From: Enterosoma sp002399505
Lineage (GTDB): Bacteria; Bacillota_I; Bacilli_A; RFN20; CAG-288
Assembly: GCA_036830315.1 (NCBI GenBank)
Contig: DAISOU010000005.1
Span: 11,323-75,322 of the forward strand
Length of the DNA: 64,000 bases
Direction of reading: 5' to 3'
This document shows, piece after piece, positions 28,846 through 36,981 of this stretch. The number at the start of each line of letters is the position of its first letter. The stretch's first letter is position 1. The notes under the pieces were generated by a model, which did not search any database, was not told where the DNA came from, and saw only the letters and a list, made by a program, of their open reading frames with translations. The translations under genes were made by a program, and so were the position numbers.

Positions 28846-28932
28846 ATGAAAGAAATCATTCTTTCTCTTGTCATTCTTTTACTTCTAATAATGGAGGTGA
28901 AAAATGACAGAGATGTCAATAAAAAAGACTAG
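28846..28932 (+). CDS. 28-aa hydrophobic peptide, candidate type I toxin
   Basis: The gene is ATG, 28 codons, TAG. The peptide starts MKEIILSLVILLLLIMEV and ends in a charged tail (KNDRDVNKKD), the layout of Fst/Ldr-type membrane toxins. GGGAG lies 8 bases upstream. The leader before it (from about 28720) is rich in possible pairings, including CTCTCC at 28729-28734 with GGAGAG at 28834-28839, which would hide the ribosome site. A convergent promoter on the other strand (28989-29017) and a minus-strand terminator at 28921-28944 define an antisense RNA over its 3' end. I cannot match it to a named family; a leader peptide is the alternative. Confidence 0.5.
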   Translation: MKEIILSLVILLLLIMEVKNDRDVNKKD

Positions 28933-28942
28933 CATAAGCTAG
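28904..28942 (+). CDS. 12-aa peptide overlapping the toxin candidate
   Basis: ATG 28904 follows GGAGGTGA closely and reads MTEMSIKKTSIS before a TAG. The ribosome site is among the best in the region, yet the peptide is tiny and overlaps the 28-aa frame. It could be a decoy or a coupling peptide, or mean nothing. Confidence 0.25.
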   Translation: MTEMSIKKTSIS

Positions 28943-28982
28943 TCCAAATACAACACCTCAGAGCTCCCCAGCTCTTGGTATC
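28921..28982 (-). ncRNA. Candidate antisense RNA (type I antitoxin)
   Basis: The start is predicted near 28982 from a TTGAAA-17-TATACT promoter. The RNA would be about 62 nt. It has one hairpin with arms AGAGCT/AGCTCT and loop GGGG, then a terminator hairpin GACTAGC/GCTAGTC (28927-28944) followed by six T residues. It is complementary to the last codons and 3' flank of the 28-aa peptide. The size, two-stem shape and convergent layout resemble RNAII of the Fst loci. Confidence 0.45.
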
Positions 28983-29210
28983 ATAAATAGTATAGAAGAT
29001 AAGATAAGGAATTTCAAATTGAGAAATTCATACATAAATGATAATTTAGAGAAATTAAGCATCGGTTCCTTAATAAATACTTTTGAAGAAATATCAATAG
29101 TATTATTAAATCTCGACAGATATTGCTTCAATGAGAAAAAACAAACAGAACAGATGTTTATCATTTATGAGCTTTTTTCTAAACCCAATTTTCAAAGAAG
29201 ACAGCAATAA
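28938..29210 (+). pseudogene. Start-less open frame, likely gene remnant
   Basis: A forward frame is open from 28938 to the TAA at 29208-29210 with no ATG and no ribosome site. The C-terminal part (RNSYINDNLEKLSIGSL and on) looks protein-like, and it is more AT-rich than the flanking surface genes. It may be the tail of a lost gene. The antisense promoter lies inside it. No other gene is visible before 29306. Confidence 0.3.
28989..29017 (-). promoter_or_regulatory. Promoter of the candidate antisense RNA
   Basis: On the minus strand, TTGAAA (29017-29012), a 17-bp spacer and TATACT (28994-28989). No protein gene lies downstream of it on that strand before the GH3 operon. Confidence 0.55.
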
Positions 29211-29305
29211 AACCTTATTTTTTGGTATTTGGCTTTTTATTTCATTTATAATGTTTTTAGGTGATATAGCTTTTTGACTTAGAACGAATATAAAGGAGAA
29301 TTTTT

Positions 29306-31042
29306 ATGCACAAATCGAGACTTCCGCTATTTGCGCTGGTTCTTTTGTCTCTAGTTGTTCAGTCCTGTTCGACCAAGGTCGATCAGACTGAACATCATAT
29401 TACCAAAAAGGAATTAAAGGTTTACGAAAAAAAGGAAGAAGCTTCTAATTTAGATTGTTACTTCCTCGATGACATCGATGCTCCCTATATCAAATTGGAA
29501 TCCCTGAAGAACTACCGGATGGAAACTCAATTTGCCAAAGGATTTCCAATTGCCGATTACACCTATTCTTATTCAAACGGTGTTCTGAAAGCAGAACAGA
29601 CCTATAACGAACAGAATTACAGTATCGAGTTTGATGCCTACAAAGACGAAATCAGAAGCGAAAAATTAATTCATGCCCTGGATATCTTTCATTTCGGTTC
29701 TCCGCGAGATCTCTGCTCCGCAGATTATTCGCCAATTGTAAAAGCTACAGTCAATGAAGAAGACATCAATACTGAGAAAGCGGTGACTTTTTCCCTAAGA
29801 GACTATGATATCGATTTATATGCGTATGACAATTCCGTTCTTATTCCCTTTGCAATCGTAAACAGCTTGTTCTTCTTCTCGGGAGAAAAAGTCTTTTCCT
29901 ATAATGGAAAAGCAATCTTCGAATCAGGAAACTGCTATTCTTCCTTTGCGCCTTATAATTCTTATACGACTGAGGAAAAGAACAGAGACAGAAATCAAAA
30001 CACCGCTGTCTTCAATCGCAACGAATTCATGTTTGAGCTGAACACTTACTTTGGAAGAAAAGACGACTCGGTCATTCATGATTTCCGTGATTATGCAAAG
30101 TATTTGGGTGTTTACGAAAATCTGGCATCGACTGCTCCTCTTACTGCCTAAAATGCCATGCGAACTCTCATTTTAAGCATCGATGACTTACATTCTAATC
30201 CTGGAAAGGCTTCTTCATCTATCGGAGTATTGGACGGGACAGATGAAAATGACTTAGCTTATGCTAAAGTGTTCCTGTCCAACAACACATCCGGTTATCG
30301 GACCGAAAGCTTTATGAAAAACTATCATAGTCTTCTTACGCAAAGATCGACATCGATATCCAAGTCCGATCTGGATAATTTCTCCTACTATGAAGACAAT
30401 ATGATAATCAGATTTGACGGTTTTATGCGTGAATATAATAATTTAGTTTTTCTTGAAAACGGACAAATAGGAAAAAACGATTATGGATACAACACTTTCA
30501 ATCTCTTCTATGACGCTTTCAAGGATCTGAAGACCAATCATCCGGAAGTGAAAAATATCATCATTGATGATTCTCTCAATTCCGGAGGAGATCTGACAAC
30601 TTTAATAGAGGTTGCCGGCTTCTTGATGGGAGAGGTGAAATTCTCCATCAAAGAAACTTTAACTGGTATGATAATTTCGAATTCCTACAAAGTCGATACC
30701 AATTATGACGGCGTCTATGACGAAAATGACTTCCAGGCCAAAGGATACAACGTCTACCTGCTTTCTTCTTCCTGTTCCTTCAGCTGCGGAAATCTCCTTC
30801 CCATGGTAATCAAAGACAATAATGCCGGTACGATAATCGGGCAGACAAGCGGAGGAGGCTCATGTGTGGTCTTGCCCTCCACTACAGCCTTGGGTGATTT
30901 CTTTCAGATTTCCGGAAACTTCAAAATCGGAACCTATTCTGACGGTTATTTCAGTTCCAACGACAACGGAGTCAGGCCCGATAAATTTATTTCCACCTCT
31001 GATTATTATGATCTTTCAAAATTAGTCGTTAATCTGAAATAG
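29306..31042 (+). pseudogene. S41 protease-like lipoprotein interrupted by an in-frame stop
   Basis: Two open stretches (29306-30151 and 30158-31042) lie in the same frame, split only by a TAA at 30149-30151. The first part has a lipoprotein signal (lipobox QSC) and an unknown N-terminal domain. The second has the S41 core: LSIDDLHSNPG, IIIDDSLNSGGD, then SSSCSFSCGNLL where the catalytic Ser usually lies, and GQTSGGGSC. Joined, it would be about 578 aa. The LxxIDDLHS helix sits right after the stop, and the second part has no ribosome site. A single original gene is therefore likely, now a pseudogene or read through. S41 enzymes cut proteins near their C-termini outside the cytoplasmic membrane. 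Confidence 0.7.
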
Positions 31043-31081
31043 TTGTTTTTTCTCTAAGCTTTAAAATCTATGTTTTCTATG

Positions 31082-31116
31082 ACAACAGCATCATCCGATG
31101 CTGTTGTTTTAATTTT
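31082..31116 (+). terminator. Terminator after the S41 gene
   Basis: A 10-bp perfect stem (31082-31091 with 31098-31107, loop CATCCG) runs into TTTAATTTT. The stop codon of the convergent kinase gene lies inside it. Confidence 0.75.
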
Positions 31117-32431
31117 CTTTTTCAAATGAAAGAGGAAGAAAGATCTGCAGGATAAACAGGTCTTCTTTGGTATTGACGGATATTCTCCCATCATATTTTT
31201 CAACGATCATCTTCATCGATCTCATGCCAAAGCCATGATAGTCTTTGGCTTTCTTAGTCTGAGGAAGTCCCTTCTTGAAGACTAGTTCCTCGACATAGTA
31301 ATTAGCGACATTAAGTATCAGAAATTGGTCTTTGACAGTCTGAGTGATACTGATTATTTTCTTTTCCTTCTCGCATTTTGAAACGGCATCGATAGCGTTA
31401 TCCATCGCGTTTTCAAAGAGAGCATATAACTCGTAGGGGGAAATATAATTAAGTGTCTCCCCGTTCATCGAACAGGTCAGGCGGATTCCTTCGTCTTTGC
31501 AGATCTTGCTCTTCTTGGACATGATGACATCGATGGCCTCATTGCCAGTCTTCACTGATGATTCATAGATGCCAAGACTGTTCTTGATCTCTTTGAAGAC
31601 CAGAGGATCAGTATCCGGATTGGAATTGTTTATCAGGTGTTTGATGTCGTGATATTTGATGTTCAGAAGTTCCGTGTTCTTCTTGTCTTCTTCGTAGTTT
31701 CTCTTCTCATCCATCAAGAGAGACTCTAATCTCTGTGATTCCAAAAGTGCTCTTCTTCCCGATACCAGGGATAATTCCAGAATGATGATCAAAAGACAGA
31801 GTAGGATTGAAAAAGAAAAGGAACAAATGATTATGCCTAAGGACTGATCCGTTCCATATCCGAATCTGACTAGCTGAGAATTGAGATAGATAGCTGTGGC
31901 CAGAGTGATGACAGAGCAGATAGTCTGTGCTTTATGGTCGACTAGGTTATCAAAAGAAGTGTAATCAAGTCTTCTGATGATAAAGAAAAAGAAAATCAGA
32001 TAGACAGCTACTGTTATCAGAGTGAGAAGAACAAACCAGAGCCACATGGGAATGTTTTGATAGTTAGCCATGATGACTTCATAGAGTCTTTCGCTTATAT
32101 GTTGAAGAGAATATCCGACAGTCGAACAGAAAAGAGAGGTCCAAAAATTGATCTTGAAAGTGAAAATCAATGATAAAGCGACAAGAATATAGAAGAACAA
32201 ATAAAACAGAAGGTTGGTAAGAGAATTATAGTAGGACTCAGAATTATTGCCGACACCGATATACATAGCCACTCTCCACAGAACCATAAAGGCCATGAAT
32301 ATGGTAAAAGATATACTTAGTCTGATGACAAAATGGTCTCTTTTAGGTAGTTTCCAGGCAAGCAGATAGACAGCAGTGACAAAGGCGGCTACAAAACTGA
32401 AATCGCTCCAAAACCATTTAAGAGTGAACAT
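31109..32431 (-). CDS. GHKL sensor histidine kinase, paralogue 2
   Basis: 440 aa. Six to seven membrane helices occupy about residues 1-215. The likely phospho-acceptor is the His in KYHDIKHLI. The ATPase domain has ENAMDNAIDAV and HGFGMRSMKMIVEKYDG. It is clearly related to the 18956 kinase (same size, same C-terminal motif). It follows its regulator by 13 bases. Together with the 18249/18956 pair it brackets the GH3 cluster, which suggests duplication of the sensory system. The ligand is unknown. Confidence 0.9.
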   Translation of the reverse strand: MFTLKWFWSDFSFVAAFVTAVYLLAWKLPKRDHFVIRLSISFTIFMAFMVLWRVAMYIGVGNNSESYYNSLTNLLFYLFFYILVALSLIFTFKINFWTSLFCSTVGYSLQHISERLYEVIMANYQNIPMWLWFVLLTLITVAVYLIFFFFIIRRLDYTSFDNLVDHKAQTICSVITLATAIYLNSQLVRFGYGTDQSLGIIICSFSFSILLCLLIIILELSLVSGRRALLESQRLESLLMDEKRNYEEDKKNTELLNIKYHDIKHLINNSNPDTDPLVFKEIKNSLGIYESSVKTGNEAIDVIMSKKSKICKDEGIRLTCSMNGETLNYISPYELYALFENAMDNAIDAVSKCEKEKKIISITQTVKDQFLILNVANYYVEELVFKKGLPQTKKAKDYHGFGMRSMKMIVEKYDGRISVNTKEDLFILQIFLPLSFEKEN

Positions 32432-32444
32432 TTTATCAATTCCT

Positions 32445-33155
32445 TTATTTCTCGATAGTATAGTAAGCAGATAATTCAGTTATGAAGTCTTTCCGCATAC
32501 CCCGGCTGATCTTGAGATAGAGGTTATGAATCATAACTTCGTCTTTGATCAAACCCGTACAGAAGGAGAGATTGACAAGATAACTTGAAGAACACCTGGC
32601 AAAACCATAAGAAGAATATTCTTTTTCCAAAGAAGCCAAGGACTGGCGGCGGACACTTTTCAAGTCTCCCGTAGCCGTATGATATATCTGATCATGTCCC
32701 AGCTGTTCGACATAGTATATTTCATTGACTAAGACATTCATGCTTCCGCCTTGGACAAAGACGACAACATAGGGGATAGTAGTCTTCTCCTGAACGGAGA
32801 GCAAAGACATTCTCAATTTCAGGTCATAGTAGGAGACGGGCTTAAGAAAATAATCCAAAGCGTTGTATTTATATCCTTGGACAGCATATTTGGCAAAGTC
32901 GGTTTCAAAGATAATGGCAACTTCTTTGTCTTTCTCACGAACTTGTCTCGCTACATTCATTCCGCTGATTTTCGGTATCTGAACATCGAGAAAAAGCAGG
33001 TCATATTGGCAGTTGAAATCTCTGAGGAATTCCTCAGAATCAGAAAAAGAGCAGACGGCAAACTGAGTCTTTTCCTCTTTTTGATAACGGTTCAGAAGAT
33101 CGATAAGATTCTTCGAAGCCTTCTCATCATCGTCGACTATTGCTATATTCAGCAT
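32445..33155 (-). CDS. LytTR response regulator, paralogue 2
   Basis: 236 aa, exactly the size of the 18249 regulator. The receiver domain has D8-D10 and the phospho-acceptor Asp57 in LLFLDVQIP. The LytTR domain (about 135-235) has VNEIYYVEQLGHDQIYHT and ARCSSSYLVNLS. It is first in its operon. A possible promoter on the minus strand has TTGAAA with TATTAT 15 bases on. Targets are not evident from sequence. Confidence 0.88.
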   Translation of the reverse strand: MLNIAIVDDDEKASKNLIDLLNRYQKEEKTQFAVCSFSDSEEFLRDFNCQYDLLFLDVQIPKISGMNVARQVREKDKEVAIIFETDFAKYAVQGYKYNALDYFLKPVSYYDLKLRMSLLSVQEKTTIPYVVVFVQGGSMNVLVNEIYYVEQLGHDQIYHTATGDLKSVRRQSLASLEKEYSSYGFARCSSSYLVNLSFCTGLIKDEVMIHNLYLKISRGMRKDFITELSAYYTIEK

Positions 33156-33284
33156 ATATTAAAGGATAATAGTAAAGGGCTTACTTTTTCAAGCATAATC
33201 GCATTTAGTACGTTTCTCATAACTCCTGTTTCTTTTTTCTCTTCCATCTTTCACTCCATGATAAAATAATAAAAGCGAGGTTTA

Positions 33285-33827
33285 ATGACGATGAAAAAGA
33301 TAACGGTAATCAATTCAAGTTTCAGAAAGAACGGCAATACGGATCATTTAGCAGCAAACTTTATCAAAGGTGCCAAAGAGAATGGTGACGAAGTAAATCT
33401 AATCAATCTCAAAGACATCAGACTCAATTTCTGTCACGGCTGTCTAGCCTGTGAGAAATTGAAGAAATGTGTTCAGAATGATGATATCAACTCTCTTTTA
33501 GACGACATTCAGAATAGCGATATCTTAGTATTTGCATCTCCTATCTATTATTACGAAATGTCTGGTCAGCTCAAAACCTTTCTAGACCGTATGAATCCTC
33601 TATATTACCGAGAGAACAAATTTAAATATGTCTATGCTCTCTTTGCCTGTGCTAACGGAAACGAAGACAGCATGGACCGGGCCATAAACGGAATCAAGGG
33701 CTTTGTGGAATGCTTCTCAGGTGTCACCTTTAAAGGTTCTGTAAACGCCGCTGGTTTTACCTCTATCGGAGAAATCAAAGACTCTCACTATCTTCAAGAC
33801 GCCTATGATTTAGGTAAGAATATCTGA
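33285..33827 (+). CDS. Flavodoxin-fold NAD(P)H-dependent FMN reductase
   Basis: 180 aa. The FMN-binding loop is NSSFRKNGNTDHLA near the start. A CHGCLACEK segment and ASPIYYYEMSGQLKTFLDR are typical of the iron-sulfur flavoprotein-like / FMN reductase family. It is soluble and would reduce flavins or quinone-like substrates. An alternative ATG at 33291 fits the GCGAGG site about as well. It stands alone in front of a membrane-protein gene, and its real substrate is unknown. Confidence 0.8.
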   Translation: MTMKKITVINSSFRKNGNTDHLAANFIKGAKENGDEVNLINLKDIRLNFCHGCLACEKLKKCVQNDDINSLLDDIQNSDILVFASPIYYYEMSGQLKTFLDRMNPLYYRENKFKYVYALFACANGNEDSMDRAINGIKGFVECFSGVTFKGSVNAAGFTSIGEIKDSHYLQDAYDLGKNI

Positions 33828-33856
33828 TTTTCTTGAAAGAATAAAGGAACATTGAA

Positions 33857-34680
33857 ATGAATAACAATAATCGCAATACGTCTACCTATGTAACGCCTAA
33901 GCCTTGGAGAATAGCTGCCAATGTCTTTTTGATAATTATAGGTACCTGCTTTTTACTAGCATCAATTGCCTATTTTTCAACAGGAGTTCAACTTTCCAAT
34001 TCAGGTTCAGACAATGCCGGTTTTCTATCAACTATCATCATCTTCATGGCCACTGTCATGATTATCGAAGGCATTTCCTTACTGTTCTTTGGAATCATAC
34101 TGTGTACAAAAACCTACAGCGGAGCTAAACATAAAAGTCTTCTTCTCATTACATTGATGATTCTTTTAGGAGCCATTGTCTTAACCAACATTCTGAATTT
34201 GATCTGGGGATAAGTGTAATCTCTATTGTTTTCTCAATCATCAATCTTGGCTTATCACTTTCTTCATTCATATTTTTCCTTCTTTCCTATAAAAAACTGG
34301 ATGTAACGCCGGTCAAGGAGAAGCAATATGCCTTTGTCGGTTCGATTCTTTTTGCGGTTCTTGAAGGACTCTCGGGTATCACCACCCTGATAAGTAGCGC
34401 CTCTTCATCTAACGGATCAGAAGTTGTAATTTCGGTCTTCTCAATGCTCTTTTCTTTTGGTTTTGCCGCTGTTATCATTGGCTATTTCTATAACTTGAAT
34501 AAACAATTGCCAAGGAATATCATCCTAAGCCAAGAACACAATATCAATAATGAAAAAAGAGATATCAGCAGCCAGGCTTCGCAGATCAAAGAATTCAAGG
34601 ATCTTCTTGATTCCGGTGCCATAACTCAGGAAGAATACGACAAGAAAAAAGACGAAATCCTTCATTCAAATGAATATTAG
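33857..34680 (+). pseudogene. SHOCT-domain membrane protein split by a single-base frameshift
   Basis: The first frame (33857-34213) gives 118 aa with three membrane helices and ends at TAA 34211-34213. The next frame is open without any start from before that stop to 34680. It supplies two to three more helices and a C-terminal SHOCT unit (FKDLLDSGAITQEEYDKKK). The change lies at a G4 run (34207-34210, TGGGGA). With one more G the two halves join as W-G-I-S into 274 aa. The total length, 824 bases, is one short of a multiple of three. An indel in a homopolymer, natural or from sequencing, is the simplest reading. Confidence 0.7.
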
Positions 34681-34711
34681 AAACCTTTGATCAACAGAAC
34701 GCACCATTAAA

Positions 34712-35083
34712 ATGAACAAGAATAAAATCGATATCAAGAAAATCAGAAGCCGGGTTCTCATCTGTTTAGTGTATCTATGTATTCTTGCAGGTATGACTTA
34801 CATGGTGTGTTTCAATAAAGAATTCAGTTTCTACAGTGAGACACAGCAGTCTTATATTCATTTCACTGCTTTCGAATACCTGAATGCGAACATCTATCCG
34901 TTAGTACCGGTGTTCATAATCGCCTTGGTTTTAAGTGGAATGTCTGCTGTTCTCTTTGTCATTCCCTTTTCTTCATTCAAAATCAACTGGATTTGTCTAT
35001 TCGTATCTTTGTTTTTCCTAGTGGCTGTGATTGCCCTATCGATTGTCTCTGCGGTCTTAGCAGCCACAGGTAATGGAATATAG
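34712..35083 (+). CDS. Small three-helix membrane protein
   Basis: 123 aa. Hydrophobic segments at about 15-33, 60-82 and 90-117. The N-terminus is Lys-rich. No clear ribosome site lies before the ATG. I recognise no family. It follows the SHOCT gene by 31 bases and may belong with it. Confidence 0.6.
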   Translation: MNKNKIDIKKIRSRVLICLVYLCILAGMTYMVCFNKEFSFYSETQQSYIHFTAFEYLNANIYPLVPVFIIALVLSGMSAVLFVIPFSSFKINWICLFVSLFFLVAVIALSIVSAVLAATGNGI

Positions 35084-35106
35084 ACGGAGTTTTCGAATCT
35101 TCTTTG

Positions 35107-36000
35107 TTATCTAACACAATCCTCTTGATCTTTTTTCAATTGGATTTTAAGTTCTTCCAATCCCTGGAATTTCACTTGGTCACGAATGAATTTCTTAAAA
35201 ACAACTTTTATCCTGCGGCCATAGATATCTCCTCTGAATCCAATTATGTTAGTTTCGATAATGCTCTCATCCAATTCATCGATGGTCGGATGTCTGCCAA
35301 TGCTGGTCATCGACTTGAAGGTATGTCCTTCCATCAGGGTCTCAGTCTTATAGACGGATTCTGGCAGATGAACAAGATTCTTGTCTACTATGATATTAGC
35401 AGTTGGAAAACCGATTTTTCTTCCGTTTGCCAAACCATGTATGACTTCCCCCTGAACATAGTAAGAATAACCTAAAAGTTCATTGGCTTCTTCAATCTTT
35501 CCCTCTTCCAGCAATTTCTTAATTCTCGTCGATGAGACCTTATCGCCTTCCTCAAAGAAAAGATCGATTATTCTGACTCGTATTTCTCTTGATTCCAGTT
35601 TCCGGAGTGTTTCGGCTTTTCCTTCTCCTTTATTGGCGAAGGTGAAGTCTTTTCCGACAATGACTTCTCTGACATTCAGGCCAGATAGGAAATCAAGAAA
35701 CTCATCTATGGAGCTATGTTTGACATCGTCGGTGAAAGGAAGAAGGAAATATTCCTGTATTCCAAGTTTGGCAATTTCGTCTTCTTTCTCGTCTTCCGTC
35801 AGAAGAACGGAGTTCTTTTTCTCCATTCCTATTTTCATATCAAGAGAGAAGGTAAGCACAGCGGGAATGAGATTCTTGTCTTTGAGAGTCTCCTCAATAA
35901 TCAGACGATGCCCTTTATGGACGCCATCAAAAAAACCGATAGCCAGACTTAATCCCGGTCCTTTTCTTTTGTTCTTATAATCGATTCTGTTAATGTTCAT
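35107..36000 (-). CDS. ribF: Riboflavin kinase / FAD synthetase
   Basis: 297 aa. Makes FMN and FAD from riboflavin and ATP in the cytoplasm. The N-terminal nucleotidyltransferase has GFFDGVHKGHR. The C-terminal flavokinase domain has the GRKIGFPTANI motif and a late conserved Glu (IIETNIIGF). The start is the ATG at 36000, with GAGGA 7 bases upstream. An upstream frame extension is not needed. It overlaps the end of truB by 11 bases, the usual truB-ribF pairing in Firmicutes. Confidence 0.95.
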   Translation of the reverse strand: MNINRIDYKNKRKGPGLSLAIGFFDGVHKGHRLIIEETLKDKNLIPAVLTFSLDMKIGMEKKNSVLLTEDEKEDEIAKLGIQEYFLLPFTDDVKHSSIDEFLDFLSGLNVREVIVGKDFTFANKGEGKAETLRKLESREIRVRIIDLFFEEGDKVSSTRIKKLLEEGKIEEANELLGYSYYVQGEVIHGLANGRKIGFPTANIIVDKNLVHLPESVYKTETLMEGHTFKSMTSIGRHPTIDELDESIIETNIIGFRGDIYGRRIKVVFKKFIRDQVKFQGLEELKIQLKKDQEDCVR

Positions 36001-36865
36001 TGTCGAATCCTCGATAACTGCGGTAACGGTCGTTGTCTTTTCTATAAATAGCAATCAGCCTGCCATCTTTCTTGACAAAAATAAAATCTTCTTTTCGGTC
36101 TAGGAACATGACTCCGCCATTTTCAACCATGTGAAGTTTTTCTTTCGGGCATTCAATACTCGGAATATCAAAGAAGAAGTCTTCCATGGGAATCAAATCA
36201 GAGGTCTTGATCACTTTAATGTTTTTGGCATCACTTAAATCGTAGTTGCCTTCTTTCAGTCTTCGAAGTTTTGAAAGAGAGCCTGCCGTCCCCAATTTTA
36301 CTGCAATATCCCTTCCAAGAGAGCGGATATATGTTCCTTTTGAGACCAGAGCTCGGAAAGTTATTTCTTTTTCTTCTTTGTCATAGGAAATAAACTCCAT
36401 CTTTTTGATATTGATTTTGATTGGGGTCATTGTGGGTTCGATTCCCCGTCTGCTTAAAGCATAGGCACGAACGCCGTTTATTCTCTTGGCAGAATACTTA
36501 GGAGGCATTTCCAAAGATTCGCCGATAAATGAAGAGAGAACTTCTTTTATAGTGTCTTCGCTCAAATCAGGTACTTCTTCTTTTCTAGTGACGGCGCCGG
36601 TTTTATCCAGGGTGTCTGTCTCTTCTCCAAGTTTCAAAGTCGCCAGATATTCTTTTTCTGTTCCTTCTAGAAGAGACAGGCACTTTGTTCCTTGGTTGAC
36701 GGCGACAATCAAAAGACCGGTGGCAAAAGGATCCAGAGTCCCGGCATGGCCGACTTTTCTGGTATCGAAGACTCTCTTGATGATCTTATCGACATCGAAA
36801 GAGGTAAAATCCTCTTCCTTGTCTATTTTCAGTAATCCATCCATAGTACCGTTAAATAATAGCAT
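35990..36865 (-). CDS. truB: tRNA pseudouridine-55 synthase
   Basis: 291 aa. Converts U55 in the T-loop of tRNAs to pseudouridine. The catalytic Asp45 lies in VGHAGTLDPFATG. YSAKRINGVRAYALSRRG and SKGTYIRSLGRDIA are family motifs. AAGGA supports the ATG at 36865, although the family core begins at the Met eight codons later. Divergent from the TtcA-like gene. Confidence 0.95.
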   Translation of the reverse strand: MLLFNGTMDGLLKIDKEEDFTSFDVDKIIKRVFDTRKVGHAGTLDPFATGLLIVAVNQGTKCLSLLEGTEKEYLATLKLGEETDTLDKTGAVTRKEEVPDLSEDTIKEVLSSFIGESLEMPPKYSAKRINGVRAYALSRRGIEPTMTPIKINIKKMEFISYDKEEKEITFRALVSKGTYIRSLGRDIAVKLGTAGSLSKLRRLKEGNYDLSDAKNIKVIKTSDLIPMEDFFFDIPSIECPKEKLHMVENGGVMFLDRKEDFIFVKKDGRLIAIYRKDNDRYRSYRGFDNEH

Positions 36866-36942
36866 AAATCATCCTTCACGGTCCTATTTTGCAATCGCCT
36901 TCTATTCATTTATGAAATTTTTCTCATTCATTTTGGATTTCA

Positions 36943-36972
36943 TTCAAAAGACAATAGGAAAAAGTGTATAAT
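36943..36972 (+). promoter_or_regulatory. Promoter giving an almost leaderless transcript
   Basis: TTCAAA (36943-36948), an 18-bp spacer and TATAAT (36967-36972). The expected start is near 36979, only about three bases before the ATG at 36982. No ribosome site is present. Confidence 0.6.
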
Positions 36973-36981
36973 TCTTACGAT

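Noticed and set aside
30149..30151. Reassigned stop codon as the reason for the S41 break
   Set aside because: The same TAA ends many clearly complete genes here, so a genome-wide reassignment is not possible.
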